Source: Thelonectria olida (taxonomy: Eukaryota > Ascomycota > Sordariomycetes > Hypocreales > Nectriaceae). From it: a stretch of 64,000 nt of DNA. The notes below the pieces were generated by a model that had not been told where the DNA came from, made no database searches, and was given only the letters and a program-made list of their open reading frames with translations. Both the position numbers and the translations under genes were made by a program. Position 1 is the stretch's first letter. Each line of letters starts with the position of its first letter. This document shows positions 10,604 to 24,110 of the stretch, piece after piece. The stretch covers positions 1,550,001 through 1,614,000 of the forward strand of contig JAGPYM010000002.1 of the NCBI GenBank assembly GCA_020736575.1, given 5' to 3'.

Positions 10604-11182
10604 GCCATTCCTGAGCATGACTAGTGCCTAGGATGGAAGACTTGAGATGGAGGACAAGTCTCCCTAGCAGGTAGGCCTGCGAAACGATCTTGAAGGAGCA
10701 TCCGGACCCAGTTCCGAAGTACCATCGAAACTGAATGTATGTTAGCATCGCCTACCTTAGAACAATAAGATACTGGCCTACTACAAGGCTAATAACAACA
10801 CCAAAAAGCGAGCTTCGTCGAAGGCCAAAGACAAGGCTGTGGTGGCATTCCTCTAGGAGCCAGTTGCGAGAGCTCTATCGACACGAGCCTTGCTTGGCGA
10901 GAACTATTGAGAATGACGGGATGGAGTTGATTTTGGTGTTTGATCTTGACTTTCGAGGTGTTGTAGGAAATGTGGGGAAGGTTATGAGGGATCTGGGAGG
11001 GCTCAAAGCGAAAACTCTTTTCGGCCTATTGTATAAGTGTTGGGGTTATCATTGTGGAAGACACTGCCGGGCAACGAGAGACGACTTGGCCAAAGGGCCA
11101 ATCTTGATGCGAGAGTACGAAGACCGCTGCTAGGTCGACGCCGCCTTGAACGCACCCTGTCTTGGACTATCTTACTGATAGC

Positions 11183-12757
11183 TCAACTATTCAACACTTT
11201 ATCGACATTGTTACTCCACCACTCCTCCCAGTCCAACACCTTGCGACCCAGCCTGGCCTCCTCAGCAGCAAACACCAATGCATGGCTACGGAGGACTTCC
11301 TCGAGTGTGCAGCCAATGAACTCGAGCTGTGCGGCAGGCGCTTCCCATCCATGATTCTTGACGCGATCGCAGGCCATGACGAACTGCTGTGTCAGACCCA
11401 GGTCGCCACCACCATGGCCTAGATCTTCGACGCGTGGGTAAAACTTCTTCGTCTCGCCCGTGTTGAAGTCCTCTACAACTATTACGTGAGAGTCGGCATA
11501 GATCTCACCGTGCTCGCCGTAAATGTTGGAGAAACGCTGGCAGATCTTCTTGGTTTGGGCGACCATGTGGAAGGTGGCCGTCTTGGCTGGCTTGTGTGAT
11601 TCTGGCCAGGTGATGGTGACGAATTGCTCATCACAGACGTTGTTGTCGGCCTCGAAGACGCATCGACCGAACCAATTCCGGCCAAGAACCTCAGACTCTG
11701 ACATTGACTCGTTGTAGTCCTCCTCCAGTGCATTTGTGATGGCATCTTGCTGGGCGACCTCTGTAGCATAGTCTTCAACATCAGGGACCACAACGTTGAT
11801 GGGCCACACCGCGTTCGTTTTGCGGTCCTGGAGCTTCGGATTGAGGTAAATGTTCTTGGCCGAGTACTTGCAGCCTTCATCACCAAGAGGGCATTTCATA
11901 CAGTTTGTTGTCGAGCCAGCAGCGGCTGGTTTGCGGCTCTTCTTGAAAGTCTGCAGATTCCCCGAGGAGGTAATGGTGTCTGGGAGGTGCGCAACCCCCT
12001 GACCGGCCTTTGTGGGGGAGCAGAGCAGCCAAAGCAGGAGATCGATGTCATGGCAGCTCTTTGTGAGTAGAGATGGAGCTGTCGTCTTGCTGTTGCGCCA
12101 GTTGCCCCTGACATATGAGTGTGTGAAATGCCACCAGCCAATAGGCTCGGTGTGGACAACGCTGGTCACGTCGCCGATGATGCGGTCTTCTAGCAAGAGC
12201 TTCCGCAGCATGATATTGTGAGGGCTATACCGGAGGACGTGACCAATGGAAAAGACTTTGGATGATTCTGATGACTTGAGTGCCGCGTACATGTCGATGC
12301 ACTCCTCTAGAGAGCATGCAAGCGGCTTCTCGCACATTATGTGCAAGCCGAGAGGTGCAAGGCCGACGACTACCTCGCGATGCATCTCGTCCAAGACACA
12401 GATGAAGGCGCCGTCGACGCCGTCGGGAACACCCTCCTCACCGGCAGCGACTCGCCGGCGCCTATTCAGCTCATATTCAAGAAACTCGCGCCAGTTGGTG
12501 AAGCACTGTCCCTCACTGGGACGTTTGTCTCCCCAGATATGTCTCCGGCCTAGAGCCTCCCGCTTGCACTCGAGGGGTTCAGCAACGGCGGCGACAATGC
12601 CATTGGAGACGGAATCGATGGCATTCGCATAGTGATTTCCTCGAGAGCCGGCTCCGATGATGATCAGACGGGGAGGGTTCTCTGAGGCGGGGGCCTTGCG
12701 TAGGGTTTGAATATTCATTTTACAGCTCGTTTTTGGCTCTTCCTCGATCAAACCCAT
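11183..12757 (-). CDS. Gfo/Idh/MocA-family oxidoreductase
   Basis: A single-exon frame of 524 residues. A second Met at 12718 would give 511 residues and sits closer to the domain start. The N-terminal Rossmann fold shows LIIIGAGSRGNHY (residues 31-43), the dinucleotide-binding loop of this family. The signature HIMCEKPLA follows, then SLLTKSCHDIDLLLWL with the conserved HD pair. The central insert NCMKCPLGDEGCKYSAKNIY is Cys-rich, a feature of the subfamily that carries CxxC-x5-C before YSAK. Family members are NAD(P)-dependent sugar or inositol dehydrogenases, but the substrate cannot be told from sequence. It is soluble with no targeting signal. The neighbours give no pathway clue. Confidence 0.88.
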   Translation of the reverse strand: MGLIEEEPKTSCKMNIQTLRKAPASENPPRLIIIGAGSRGNHYANAIDSVSNGIVAAVAEPLECKREALGRRHIWGDKRPSEGQCFTNWREFLEYELNRRRRVAAGEEGVPDGVDGAFICVLDEMHREVVVGLAPLGLHIMCEKPLACSLEECIDMYAALKSSESSKVFSIGHVLRYSPHNIMLRKLLLEDRIIGDVTSVVHTEPIGWWHFTHSYVRGNWRNSKTTAPSLLTKSCHDIDLLLWLLCSPTKAGQGVAHLPDTITSSGNLQTFKKSRKPAAAGSTTNCMKCPLGDEGCKYSAKNIYLNPKLQDRKTNAVWPINVVVPDVEDYATEVAQQDAITNALEEDYNESMSESEVLGRNWFGRCVFEADNNVCDEQFVTITWPESHKPAKTATFHMVAQTKKICQRFSNIYGEHGEIYADSHVIVVEDFNTGETKKFYPRVEDLGHGGGDLGLTQQFVMACDRVKNHGWEAPAAQLEFIGCTLEEVLRSHALVFAAEEARLGRKVLDWEEWWSNNVDKVLNS

Positions 12758-13495
12758 GACTGAAAAGAGATAAGTAATTGGAAGGGATTATTTAGAGTCG
12801 ACTGGTGCTGGTCGAGGTAGTTTTAAAGATGGAGGATAGAGAAAGGAAGGGAACGATAGACGTTTTGTCGTGCGTCCACTATAAGAGTCGGTGGAGGGAA
12901 GCCTGACTGATAACTAACCAACGCTTGTTGGGCGATGTGGAATGGGCGGTGCGGGCGGTTTCTCGGGTGCCTAGACAGAGAAGCGATACCAAAGCGAGCG
13001 AATGCACCGAAGCGGATCTAAAGAAGCCGTACGATAGCTTCTGGGGTCACAGCTGCAGCCAATGGCCAACGTGGTTGAAGGATTGAATCTGGGGGAGCTT
13101 GACGATATCTCATGAGGAGGGTGGTGATGAGGTGTGCCAGCTGCCAATGAGGAAGCGGCGATTTAGAATAGCAACGTTCCAGCGCGTTAGGAAGGAGCCC
13201 AGCCTAGTTTCATCCCGTCTACCCCAGTGAGGTGCGTACTACGGCGTTAGAGGCGGGGGCCTACCTAACTTACAGGGGGTCGTGGATTCGAATTACAGTG
13301 GAGGGCACTGCTGCCGGCACCTCAGTGAAGGTCGACGGGGCCGACGGGCTGCTGGAGCCTCCTTACCTTATTGGTGGTGAGTCGTGGTGAATGGGCCCAA
13401 TGGAACTCTCCAACCAAATTCTTTGACCAAAATCACTTCACGTTACATGCCTGACGCATATTATTCGGCCACCTACATAAGCAAAATTAAGAACC
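12758..13495. other. divergent intergenic region
   Basis: This 738 bp stretch separates the oxidoreductase (leftward) from rex2 (rightward) and must hold both promoters. I see no coding frame or RNA gene. A tRNA B-box-like stretch near 13281 does not fold. Confidence 0.5.
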
Positions 13496-14269
13496 ATGGA
13501 TACTCCCCAAGAAGCAGCATCTGCAGCCGCAGAGACGCAGGCAGTGGACAACCAGCCAAAGAGCGCCAGCGATGATCCTCTCGTGTGGATCGACTGTGAG
13601 GTATGAAAAAAATAAAAAATGACGCCCTCAAGCCAGCCCATGACTGCGGAGGAACGTTACCCTTTGATCAACGGCCACTTGACTAACACGATACTGCAGA
13701 TGACCGGCCTGGACCCGGACACGGAGGAGATTTTGGAGATCTACTGTATCATCACTACCGGAAACCTCGAGATTCTCGACGAGGAGGGCTTCCACGCCAT
13801 CGTCCACTGGCCCAAGGAACGGATGGACCAGATGGACGAGTGGTGCACCAGAACACACGAGAACACGGGCCTCACCGCCGCCGTTCTTGCCTCAGAGACG
13901 ACACCGCAGCAGGCCGCCGACGCTCTGTACGACTATGTCACTCGCTTCATCCCCGAGAAGAAGCGCGGCCTGCTGGCGGGCAACAGCATTCACGCTGACC
14001 GGGCCTTTCTGCGCCAGGAGCCGTACAAGAAGGTCGCCAAGCACCTTCACCACCGGCTCTTGGACGTGAGCACCATCAAAGAGGCGGCACGGCGGTGGTG
14101 TGCTAAGAGGATCGTGAACAAGGTGCCGAACAAGAAGGGAACTCACAAGGCGAGGGATGATATTCTCGAGAGTATTGCTGAAGCCAAGTATTATAGAGAT
14201 GCCATTTTCCGACCGACGTTTGACGGCCACCCGGGCTTGAAGAAGGGGGGCAAACAAAACAAAAAGTAG
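13496..14269 (+). CDS. rex2: oligoribonuclease, mitochondrial/small-RNA exonuclease
   Basis: Two exons, 13496-13600 and 13700-14269, encode 224 residues. The intron (GTATGA...CTGCAG) lies inside the catalytic signature, so exon 1 ends LVWIDCE and exon 2 begins MTGLDPD, rebuilding the DEDD motif I. Motif II is GNSIHADRAFL, followed by HRLLDVSTI. Motif III is KARDDILESIAEAKYYRD, with the H-x4-D residues (GTHKARDD) of the DEDDh type. The enzyme degrades 2-5 nt RNA oligomers 3' to 5'. Length and motifs match Rex2/Orn fully. The usual mitochondrial presequence is weak here. The C-terminus is Lys/Gly-rich (KKGGKQNKK). Confidence 0.95.
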
Positions 14270-15038
14270 TTTTTTGTCTTCTTCTATTCTGAATAACTAC
14301 ATTGTTGGAATTGAATTAACACAAGATGGCAAATATCCTTGCCAAGATGACCACTACCTAACTACCTTAGTATTTGAAGTCGGGGAGCTTTGACAAGTGC
14401 CGAGGAGAGCTGTTGAACGAACTCCGTTTGTAAAGATACATGCGCACTGTCATTAAGGTGCGATTAATGGAGACAAGCACAGTATATATAAGATCATACA
14501 CACTGTAACGGCCCCTCCATTAGCTCGAGTGATATCATCAACGCCCAACCCCACCACCACCACTGGAAGCATCAGGCAATTGGAAGCTGTCTCCAAGCTC
14601 CCCTCTTTTACTTCTTTTCTTGCGTGGGTGGTAGCTCCCCGCCAAAACATGCTGCCTCTCTCTCCTCCTGGCTCTTGTGCTTCCTTCCCTGTCGTCTGTT
14701 CAGGTAAGGTAGTAGTCATCCTGAAATCTTGAGTCCTTGATCAACTACGTGTTGCCTCATCACCTCCACTTTCATCCCTTCTCCGTCTCCTCCTCAACCT
14801 CTGGTTAACCTCTCAACCTCCATCTCAACCTGTCTCAATACATCTCGTTCCAACCAACCATTTGCCCATTCTTGCCCACCGGTGGAGACCTTAGCACCGC
14901 ACCTCTCCACTCTCCCTCGTCTCGACTCGTCCATTCTCCCACCGCAGGTTCACCTCTTCGCCTCTCACCTTTCCCTCTCTCCCTCCCTTTCTTTCTTTCT
15001 CTTCTCCTCCCTCATCAATTCTCTCCAACATTGCCACA
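14270..15038. other. intergenic region and pyrimidine-rich leader
   Basis: The right half (about 14740-15038) is strongly CT-rich with repeated CAACC and TCTCC. This is typical of the promoter and 5' UTR of a highly expressed fungal glycolytic-type gene, here phosphoglucomutase. A TATATATAA element sits at about 14483, more than 500 bp upstream of the ATG. I see no gene here. Confidence 0.5.
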
Positions 15039-17085
<2,047 letters not shown>

Positions 17086-17590
17086 GCGTCCCACAGTTGA
17101 CTCGATCGTAGATGGTGAAAAGTGGTGGACAAACATGACATAATGCTGAAATTCTGTTTGTAATTGAGCAGTATCAAAATAACAAGACTGAGCGTTCTCG
17201 TAATTTTAAGGAACCAAAAATACCGAGTGTTCAAAGCGTCAAAGCTTGGGTTATCCAATCTTTTGTCACAACACGAGAAAATCACTCCAAATATCAGAAA
17301 ATGAGCCACTGCCCCCAACTGGCTAAGAAATCTCGTCCTTGCCGAATATCATACAATCTGGCTCCTCCCAAGCTTGATCGACAAAAGGAATTCGTTGCTT
17401 CATAATTCATCAGATCGTCAAGTCGGCATGGCATAGGGTCCGAGGGTGTCGCTAATGGTGAATGGAAACGTAAACGCTGCAAAAGAGAAGAATACAGAAG
17501 GAAGAAGGAAAATACGCAAGAGAAGAAGAGAGACGAAAAGGGAGGTATCACAATCTGCACTACAGAGGGACGAGGTGGCACTGGAGCTTG
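17086..17590. other. convergent 3' intergenic region
   Basis: This region lies between the 3' ends of phosphoglucomutase and the leftward ten-exon gene. It should hold both 3' UTRs, and I see nothing else in it. Confidence 0.5.
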
Positions 17591-19529
17591 CTAGGACTTC
17601 TCCGTTACTTCGGTTGTTGACTCGGTCGTCGTCTCGGGTGGTGGAGGGGTGAAAAGCTCCTTGAATCGCTTTGATGCTATTGTCCATGTGAGACAAGGTA
17701 ACATGAATAGAGGCAAGTCCGAGCCAGGAAAACTTACCCTCCTCGCTGACGAAGCAGATTTCAAATGCTCCGGCAGCTCCGCGGCGTTGGTTCTGTTGCT
17801 GATAATTGCCGCAGAAGACGTAGAGTTGAACATCTAACAGGCGAATTTTGTACTTGGAGATTCGCTTCATCCATGTGGAGGAAGCAGACTGATGGGTAAC
17901 TGGCAACGTTAGCTGGTTGCAGGATACACCAGATATGATAGTACGAACTGAAAGCGGTCCAGACAGGGCATTGCCGCAATTCGCCTTCCCAAATAGCAGC
18001 ATGCAGACGAATGCCCTTAGTCGCTTGATCCTCGTACACAATTAAAGAATGCCTAAAACCATCGTCGACGATGCGCCTGATTTAAACATTAGACTAAGAT
18101 CACGAAATTTGTTCGATGAGATCCCTACGCTTGGAACAGCTTCCGTTCCCCACGAAGCATTTGCTCCTGCGGGGCGATCTGGACCGTCAGAGTATTTCGA
18201 GCCTTGAATGATAGGAAGCAAGAGTAAAGAAGGACCATTTCTAGAATATGTCAGCTAAGAAGCCTGGCAAAGATGGGCTTGGGAGATGGAGTCAACTTGT
18301 AACACATACCTTCCCAGGTCATGAAGCACAGACTTGCCCACAGTTTCGCGCAGCCTTCCGTGGTGCTCCATCGCCAGAATTGGAGGCAGCTTCCTTCACG
18401 CTCAACACAGAGCTCATGGGCGCCTCTAAGAGAAAACCATGGGGTACCCAAGTGATATGTTCGCATAAGCAAGTATGGGCACCTATCCCGTGGACTGAGA
18501 TAGACAATAAGAGACACCTGACGTTCATTAAATGGCCTATCATAGTCAATACACGAAGCCTCCTTAAGGCCTATCTGGAACGGTTCACCTACCGCATAAA
18601 GAGGATTCTGGCATCGCTTGGCATTCTCACGTTGTCCCAAGGCACGTGAGGACCATATGATTTGGAACTGTATTGACTGGTTACGTGGGCCTAACATGAG
18701 AGGAGAAGATGAGCTTACGCGCGTTGGTGCTTTAGAGCAGTGCGTGATGGGAGAGGCAACGAGAATATTTGTTCAGCCCAATGAATACTCTACATTGATA
18801 TGATTAGCCAAACCTTCTTAATGACTCAAGAGAAAACGTACAGATGTCATAGAAACCTCATCGAGATGGGCATCAGGTCGGATCATGGGCCCGACTCGGA
18901 TTGGTGGTGGTGCTACTGTCAATCAGCATCATCTTCCTGTTATATAGCCTCGAAACTCACGTATCCGCCTTGATTCACGCAACTGCATTATCTGGAGTCG
19001 AACACTCTCGAGGGCATTAAGATCGAAGTTGGGTGACCTCCAAATTAGTTAGCAACAACCTAGACCATTATATCAAGAGGGAATTTCCCAACCTGGTCAG
19101 CAGCTCCTTCAACAGACTTAGGAAATGATTGTACAGGATGAATCGTTGTTGAAGTGGGAGACCACTGGCCTCGTCGGTCATTGTGTGATACATCTTCCTC
19201 CATCGGTTCTCCCTGGTCAAGCTCGTGTCCTCATAATGGGATTTGATATCTCGGAGCGAACGAGAAAGGCATGGAAGGATGATTTCAAGATAGTCCAGGA
19301 CGACAGGGACGCGGGTGAAATGAACTTGCGACTGATCAGCAAGTTCACGGAGGAGTTGGCCTGCGATTCGGACCTCCTCGATAACCACTGTCAGATGTGG
19401 GTGAGGCGGGGGAGGTAATGAATTGCGGAGGCCTTCAAGATTGAATGCCGCTTGTTCGGCCCTACTTGATTCCAAGTAACAACCTTGAAGCAGGTGGACT
19501 TCGATCTGGCCTCCAGCGACCAACTCCAT
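17591..19529 (-). CDS. conserved fungal protein of unknown function, ten exons
   Basis: I rebuilt this gene on the minus strand from ten exons: 19529-19093, 19037-18961, 18915-18857, 18789-18719, 18676-18593, 18536-18310, 18240-18129, 18076-17949, 17899-17738 and 17676-17591. All nine introns (42-69 bp) have GT-AG ends and the phases sum exactly to 480 residues plus stop. Key blocks are LLTRSPNFDLNALE across intron 1, HWAEQIFSLPLPSRTALKHQR, RGAHELCVEREGSC, EGCAKLWASLCF, KARNTLTVQ, LFQARIVDDGFRHSLIVYED, GIRLHAAIWEGELRQCPVWTAF and DVQLYVFCGNYQQQNQRR. They resemble a widespread Pezizomycotina family with no known function. There is no signal peptide or membrane segment. The Met at 19529 is the first that fits, and the N-terminus is the least certain part. 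The exon density is unusual for this window. Confidence 0.82.
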
Positions 19530-21662
19530 GGTGTAGCAGGGATCACCGTCGATGATGGAAGGTGATCTAAGATTTCATGATCTGGTTCGAGACACTTGAG
19601 AATTGATGGATATTGGTGCCGTAGTCGTCTAGTTGGCACCGGCCCCGAGTTCCCCCACACCGAAGTAGCGGCTGGTTGGTGGTTGCGTAAGATCGGTGAT
19701 GGTTGGCGAGCACGGTGAAGTGGCCTGCGAAGGATCGCGGGGTAGGCAAAAGAACGAAGAAAGTCGAGGAAGGAGGACGAAGATGGTCTCTGGATGAGTG
19801 CTGTGTTGATGTTCAATCAGGGAAGTGAGGCAAGGGCCTGCAAGGCGGCTTGGTAGTTAAAGAGAGGGGGAAGGCCTAGGTGCTGGCCGTGGACAACGTG
19901 TGATCCGATCCGGGCGAGTTGGTCAACACCACTTAGAGACTTCCAATCCCACCATTGTACCCATACCCATGGCTTCACCTGACGTGGTCGGCGCACGGTT
20001 CTTATCGCGCTCCCACGATGAGCCGATTAAGGACACTGCAGGTAATGTTGGCGGCTGCCGGGGACACTCGTCCTCACTTAAGCTAAGACCACGCAGGGTC
20101 GTTGACCACATGATGATCATATCCCGCAAATCCCGAGTCCTGTGGGTTTGACGAGTCGCTACACTCAACCGAAGCACGGCACATCCCATAGTGCTTGTGT
20201 TGTGTGGGTGGGTGAATGGGATGCCAATTGCACTCGCAGTCGGGTTGAACTGCTCAGGCGTTGCCACGAAAGCAAGCGTCAGTTCAATATGACGCCAATC
20301 CAATGCACAAGCAGCCCCGGGGACGTCGACTGGACCAGATCGGGGTGGGTGGGCACTCGAAGCAGCGAAGACGACCATCTCCAAAAGCGCCTGGCCATTC
20401 AGGGCGACCGTACGACGTGTTGCGCTGCACCGAGTCTCGACATGCATCCGCGGGATGTGGAGCAGGCCGTCACACGGAGATGGAGAGCGAGAGAGGAGGA
20501 TCCGGAAGAACCACGTCTGTGCTGGAAAGGACGAGGCCCCTTTTCATCCCTCTTTCATCATATATTCCGCCCTTGAGAAAAGCCAAGTGGACAAATTCGA
20601 GATGTGAAGTAGTCCATTGGTTTCATAGTGCCCGCGATGGGTCGCGGCGGGGCAGAATGAGGCCACACTCACCAGCGGCGTTGTCTTGTGGCACGATGGC
20701 AACGGCGGCGCTAGGTGATGTTGATGGACTTCGTATATAAGAGGGCGCCGAGTTGCACTTGCGCCGGTTTCTTGTCTTTGCCTGGCTGCTGGGTTGCTGC
20801 TGAACTGGACGAAGAGATCGTACACTAGCTACCAAGTATAGCTGCGTGCAACAACTGATAAAAGTCGATGGTGTGGCCGAGTGTTGACGTGAGGTAAGAT
20901 GTGCACCAAGAATGGGTGACTGATCATTCGCAGGTTGCAAGAGTGAAGTGCACAAGACGCGAGTGGGATTTGCGCCAATTTGATGACGAATTCTGAAGAG
21001 CTTCAACCGAGTGAGTTGCTCCTTCCTTTTGAGAATTGCCTGAATTTGGCTGGGGGCGGCTTACATCCTCAGGCGATGAGGCACGAGGTCTCCACCGACC
21101 TGAGAGGGTTGAGTCTCAGATGGCAGGCAATCTTATCTCATCGGGCTTGCGATTCATCTTGATCTGGGAGATTCGCTGGACAGCTTCCTGATCTACTTAT
21201 AGACCTGATCAGCTTGTTGTCGACCCAATCACGCAACGTAGTAGATGACTTTCAACTGTGTGTACCTTGGCATACACAATATGCTAGGTTAACAACACAT
21301 AGATAGGCTCACAATAGTTCACCAGGAGTCTTCACGTGCACCATTGAGTCGACATTGGTTGTTGAAGTTATTGTTATAATGCGTTAATCCCTAACTGCCT
21401 CTCATACTGTACAAGTGTCTCATATCATCCTCTCGTGACGTCAAGTCCGGTGTGGTTCCTGATCAGAGGGGTTCGAGAACATGTGATGGAGTCGGCTCGA
21501 CCTTCTAGACCATAATAGCGCGCCACAAAACTAGATTCCATTGAACTTCCGGTGATTGAAAAGCAAAAGCACGTAGCCATATACCGTGCCCCGATTCAAC
21601 ACCGCCCAGACCAGATTACTAGGAAAAGAAGGCCTCGTCAACCTTCGAGGCGAAAATCTCCT
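19530..21662. other. gene-free stretch, 2.1 kb
   Basis: The stretch lies upstream of the ten-exon gene and downstream of nhp6. Several open frames of 100-170 residues overlap on both strands without any recognised domain, Met context or splice logic. I treat them as chance frames in GC-balanced DNA. A TATATAAG element at about 20735 is not tied to a gene I can see. Confidence 0.45.
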
Positions 21663-22160
21663 TTAGTCAGAGGCTTCCTCCTGCTCGGCCTGCGAAAGTT
21701 AGTCATGGTTTTGTTTCTTGGCTAGCTGGGAAGCCTTACATTGTAAGCCTGTTTCTCATCCTCATATCGCTTCTTGTCCGCAGCAGCCTTGGCCTCGTAC
21801 GGAGTGCGCTGCTTCTCATTAAGAGCCTTCCAGCGCTCACCGAGAATCTTGCCAACGGTTCCGAAAGAGATACCAGGGTTCTCCTCACGGACGTTCTCGC
21901 GCTGCTCATTGGCGAAGAACATGTAAGCCGAGAGACCACGCTTGGGAGCGTTGGGGTCTGATGTTGGTTAGCTAATGCAGAACAGATGGTTTCATCGCGT
22001 GCTGGGGCTTCTTAGAAAAGAAGACTCGCGTAAGGACACCGAGCTTCCGTTCAGAGCATGCCCCGTCAGCCATGGTAATTGGAGTAATTAATGACTTACC
22101 CTTCTTGGCGCGCTTCTTGGTCTCGCGGGCACCACGCTTTCCGGTAGCGGCCTTAGGCAT
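21663..22160 (-). CDS. nhp6: HMG-box non-histone chromatin protein Nhp6
   Basis: Three exons on the minus strand, 22160-22100, 21957-21740 and 21689-21663, give 101 residues. The basic N-terminal arm is [14 protein letters not shown] single HMG box follows, from [15 protein letters not shown] through [33 protein letters not shown], with a short acidic tail EQEEASD. The intercalating Met and Phe residues of the first helix are present. Nhp6 bends DNA non-specifically and works with FACT and at Pol II and Pol III promoters. Intron 1 is 142 bp and intron 2 is 50 bp, and the last exon is only 27 bp. Length and order match the family well. Upstream lies an unusually long gene-free stretch. Confidence 0.96.
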
Positions 22161-24082
22161 TTTGGATAATTTCTATTGCAAAGTCGTTAGCAAGCGTTCG
22201 GTAGGCTTGATTGACATTGGTGCTTGATGCGAGGGACGTCGCGTTAAGATGACGGCATTAAAGTGGGAGAGCTGCCACGCGAATCGACGCGTAGGGGAGC
22301 TTGGAGGGGTAGCTCCAAATGGATGACGGAGCTTGGGGGAATGGAGAGGCGCGCAAACGCAATTGGGGTCGCCAACGCGCGATAATCGTGTTTTGAAGTA
22401 CAAAAAATGGGAGTATTGTGGACGTGCATACCTTGGAGGTGAAGGTTTGAAGTGGGAGAGTGCGGAGGTGAGGATGTGGTCTGCGACGTGACGACTGGTC
22501 AGTTTAATGGTCGAGTGGTGAAGCGCGCGGGAGGAGGGCAAATGTGAGGTGATGGATGAGGATGCGCCCGAGGAAAGGCTCCAGTGCATCGGGATGCGCG
22601 CAACTCCAACGACTTCGCAAATTTGCAACAATGGCAAAATCGGAAGCAGAGAGGGTTTGCGACCAAGACGACAATGCAAGAAGATGTAAAAAAGGTGGAA
22701 GGCGGGTGATTGAGTGTTGGGTTGATGTGCGCGGGCGCAAGAGACGGTACTCACCACAAAGGCGTGTTGTGCGTGTGTATGAGAGAAGGCAGAATGTATG
22801 GGAGAATTTGCTGGGAGAATTGTATGAGAGGAGAAGGGAGGGAAATTTTGTATGGGGGAGGGCAGTCACCTTTTTACTGTGGGAGAGTGATTGAACGAGG
22901 TGGAGGAGGAACGCGGCAGCCCAAGCTACGACACTGTTTTGCTAGGGACTGGCAACTGGTGCTTGCTTCCATGTTAGGCGAGACCCCCTTCCCTTCCATT
23001 CGCGAAAAATGTGCGCGCGAGCCGTCCACGGTAAGGTAGTCGTACTCCATCCCAGGACATGTATGTACTCGTACTAGGGAGAGGCGGGTACGATGGCAAG
23101 AGGGGAGGGAGGTACCTTGCTTCGCCAGGATTGCGGGCGAGCGCGAAGTACCTTTTTCCCTCCTGCTGGCCGTCCTCCCGTCACGTCGCAGAGCACAAGT
23201 CGCAGCCCTTCCAGACAGAGCGAGTTTGCCCCGTCTCAGCAAGGAAAGGTCAGACCGTCAGCGCCCGGGCACCCAGCTCCAAACTTCCCAGCAATGGTGT
23301 GTCTGGCCAGTCACCAGCCGCGCAGCAGGTGGTCCTGGGTGGCTCTGCTGCTATTATTGTGTGGTACTGTACAGGTACATGCCGCACGCAGCCCGCCGCG
23401 CCGAAGTAGAGTACAAGGCCCTTGTACTGCGGCGCTTGAAACCCAATTCGCACAGTGTACTTGACTGATTGCCGTGCCATCTGGGAAGGAAAACTCGCAA
23501 GCCCCCCTTCCCGGAGACTCCCAGGCTTGCCAGACTCTCCAGTCTTCCCTCCCAATAATTGTGGTTCCCTGGGCTCCTCTTTGGCCTGTCTTGCATGCAT
23601 TTCCTCACACTCTGACACAGCTGCACGCACTTCACCCTCACTTCCATTTCCAGCTTCTCTCCCGCTCACTCCCAATTTCACTTACACTTCAATTGCGTTC
23701 CCCCCGCCTGTGCGGCCTCTCTGCCTACGGCGTTAATGCGATATCACGCACAGGCAGGCTGGCCTCGTGAATGCTCTCGTCACTTCCATCACTTGCCGTC
23801 ATTCCTTCATGGCCCATCTCGAACGAGCTAGACACTTATCCATCCCCCAGCCAGCCAATTCAGCACACGCAGAGCAGAGGCAGGCAAGCAGTGGAAGGAA
23901 GCCAAAGGCAGCCTCCACCACGCCAGCCCGCTATCCTTCAATCAAGCAATCAACCAGCGCTCGGGGCCCACGGCCGCGCTTCCTACCCGCACCCTACTCC
24001 TCCCCTCCCTGTCTACCTCATGGGACGCTGGGCGTATTCTGAGACTTGGTCTTTGTGCCACACCTGCGGACTAGGAGCTCCA

Positions 24083-24110
24083 GTCGTTGGAGTCAAGTCG
24101 TTGGAGTCAA
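24083..24110 (+). repeat. 14 bp perfect tandem repeat
   Basis: GTCGTTGGAGTCAA occurs twice without a gap inside the gene-free stretch upstream of nhp6. No coding frame explains it. Confidence 0.85.

Larger units (their letters stand above)
10219..11182. other. intergenic stretch holding two tRNA genes
   Basis: Apart from the two tRNA-Gln genes, this stretch between the surface protein and the oxidoreductase 3' end holds no credible gene. The frames at 10735-11133 have no family resemblance. Confidence 0.5.

Noticed and set aside
10735..11133. A 132-codon open frame between the tRNA genes and the oxidoreductase
   Set aside because: No recognised motif. The nearby text NNNTKKRASSKAKDKAVVAFL in another frame hints at a gene fragment, but it is too short to support.
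13255..13305. A tRNA B-box-like sequence (GGATTCGAATT)
   Set aside because: The flanking bases do not form a T-arm stem and no acceptor or anticodon arm can be paired.
17418..18041. A 207-codon open frame on the minus strand
   Set aside because: It runs through two introns and out of phase with parts of the ten-exon gene. The spliced model explains the conserved text better.
19923..20447. A 174-codon open frame on the minus strand, overlapped by plus-strand frames
   Set aside because: No domain, no splice logic and overlapping frames of equal quality on the other strand. I treat it as a chance frame.
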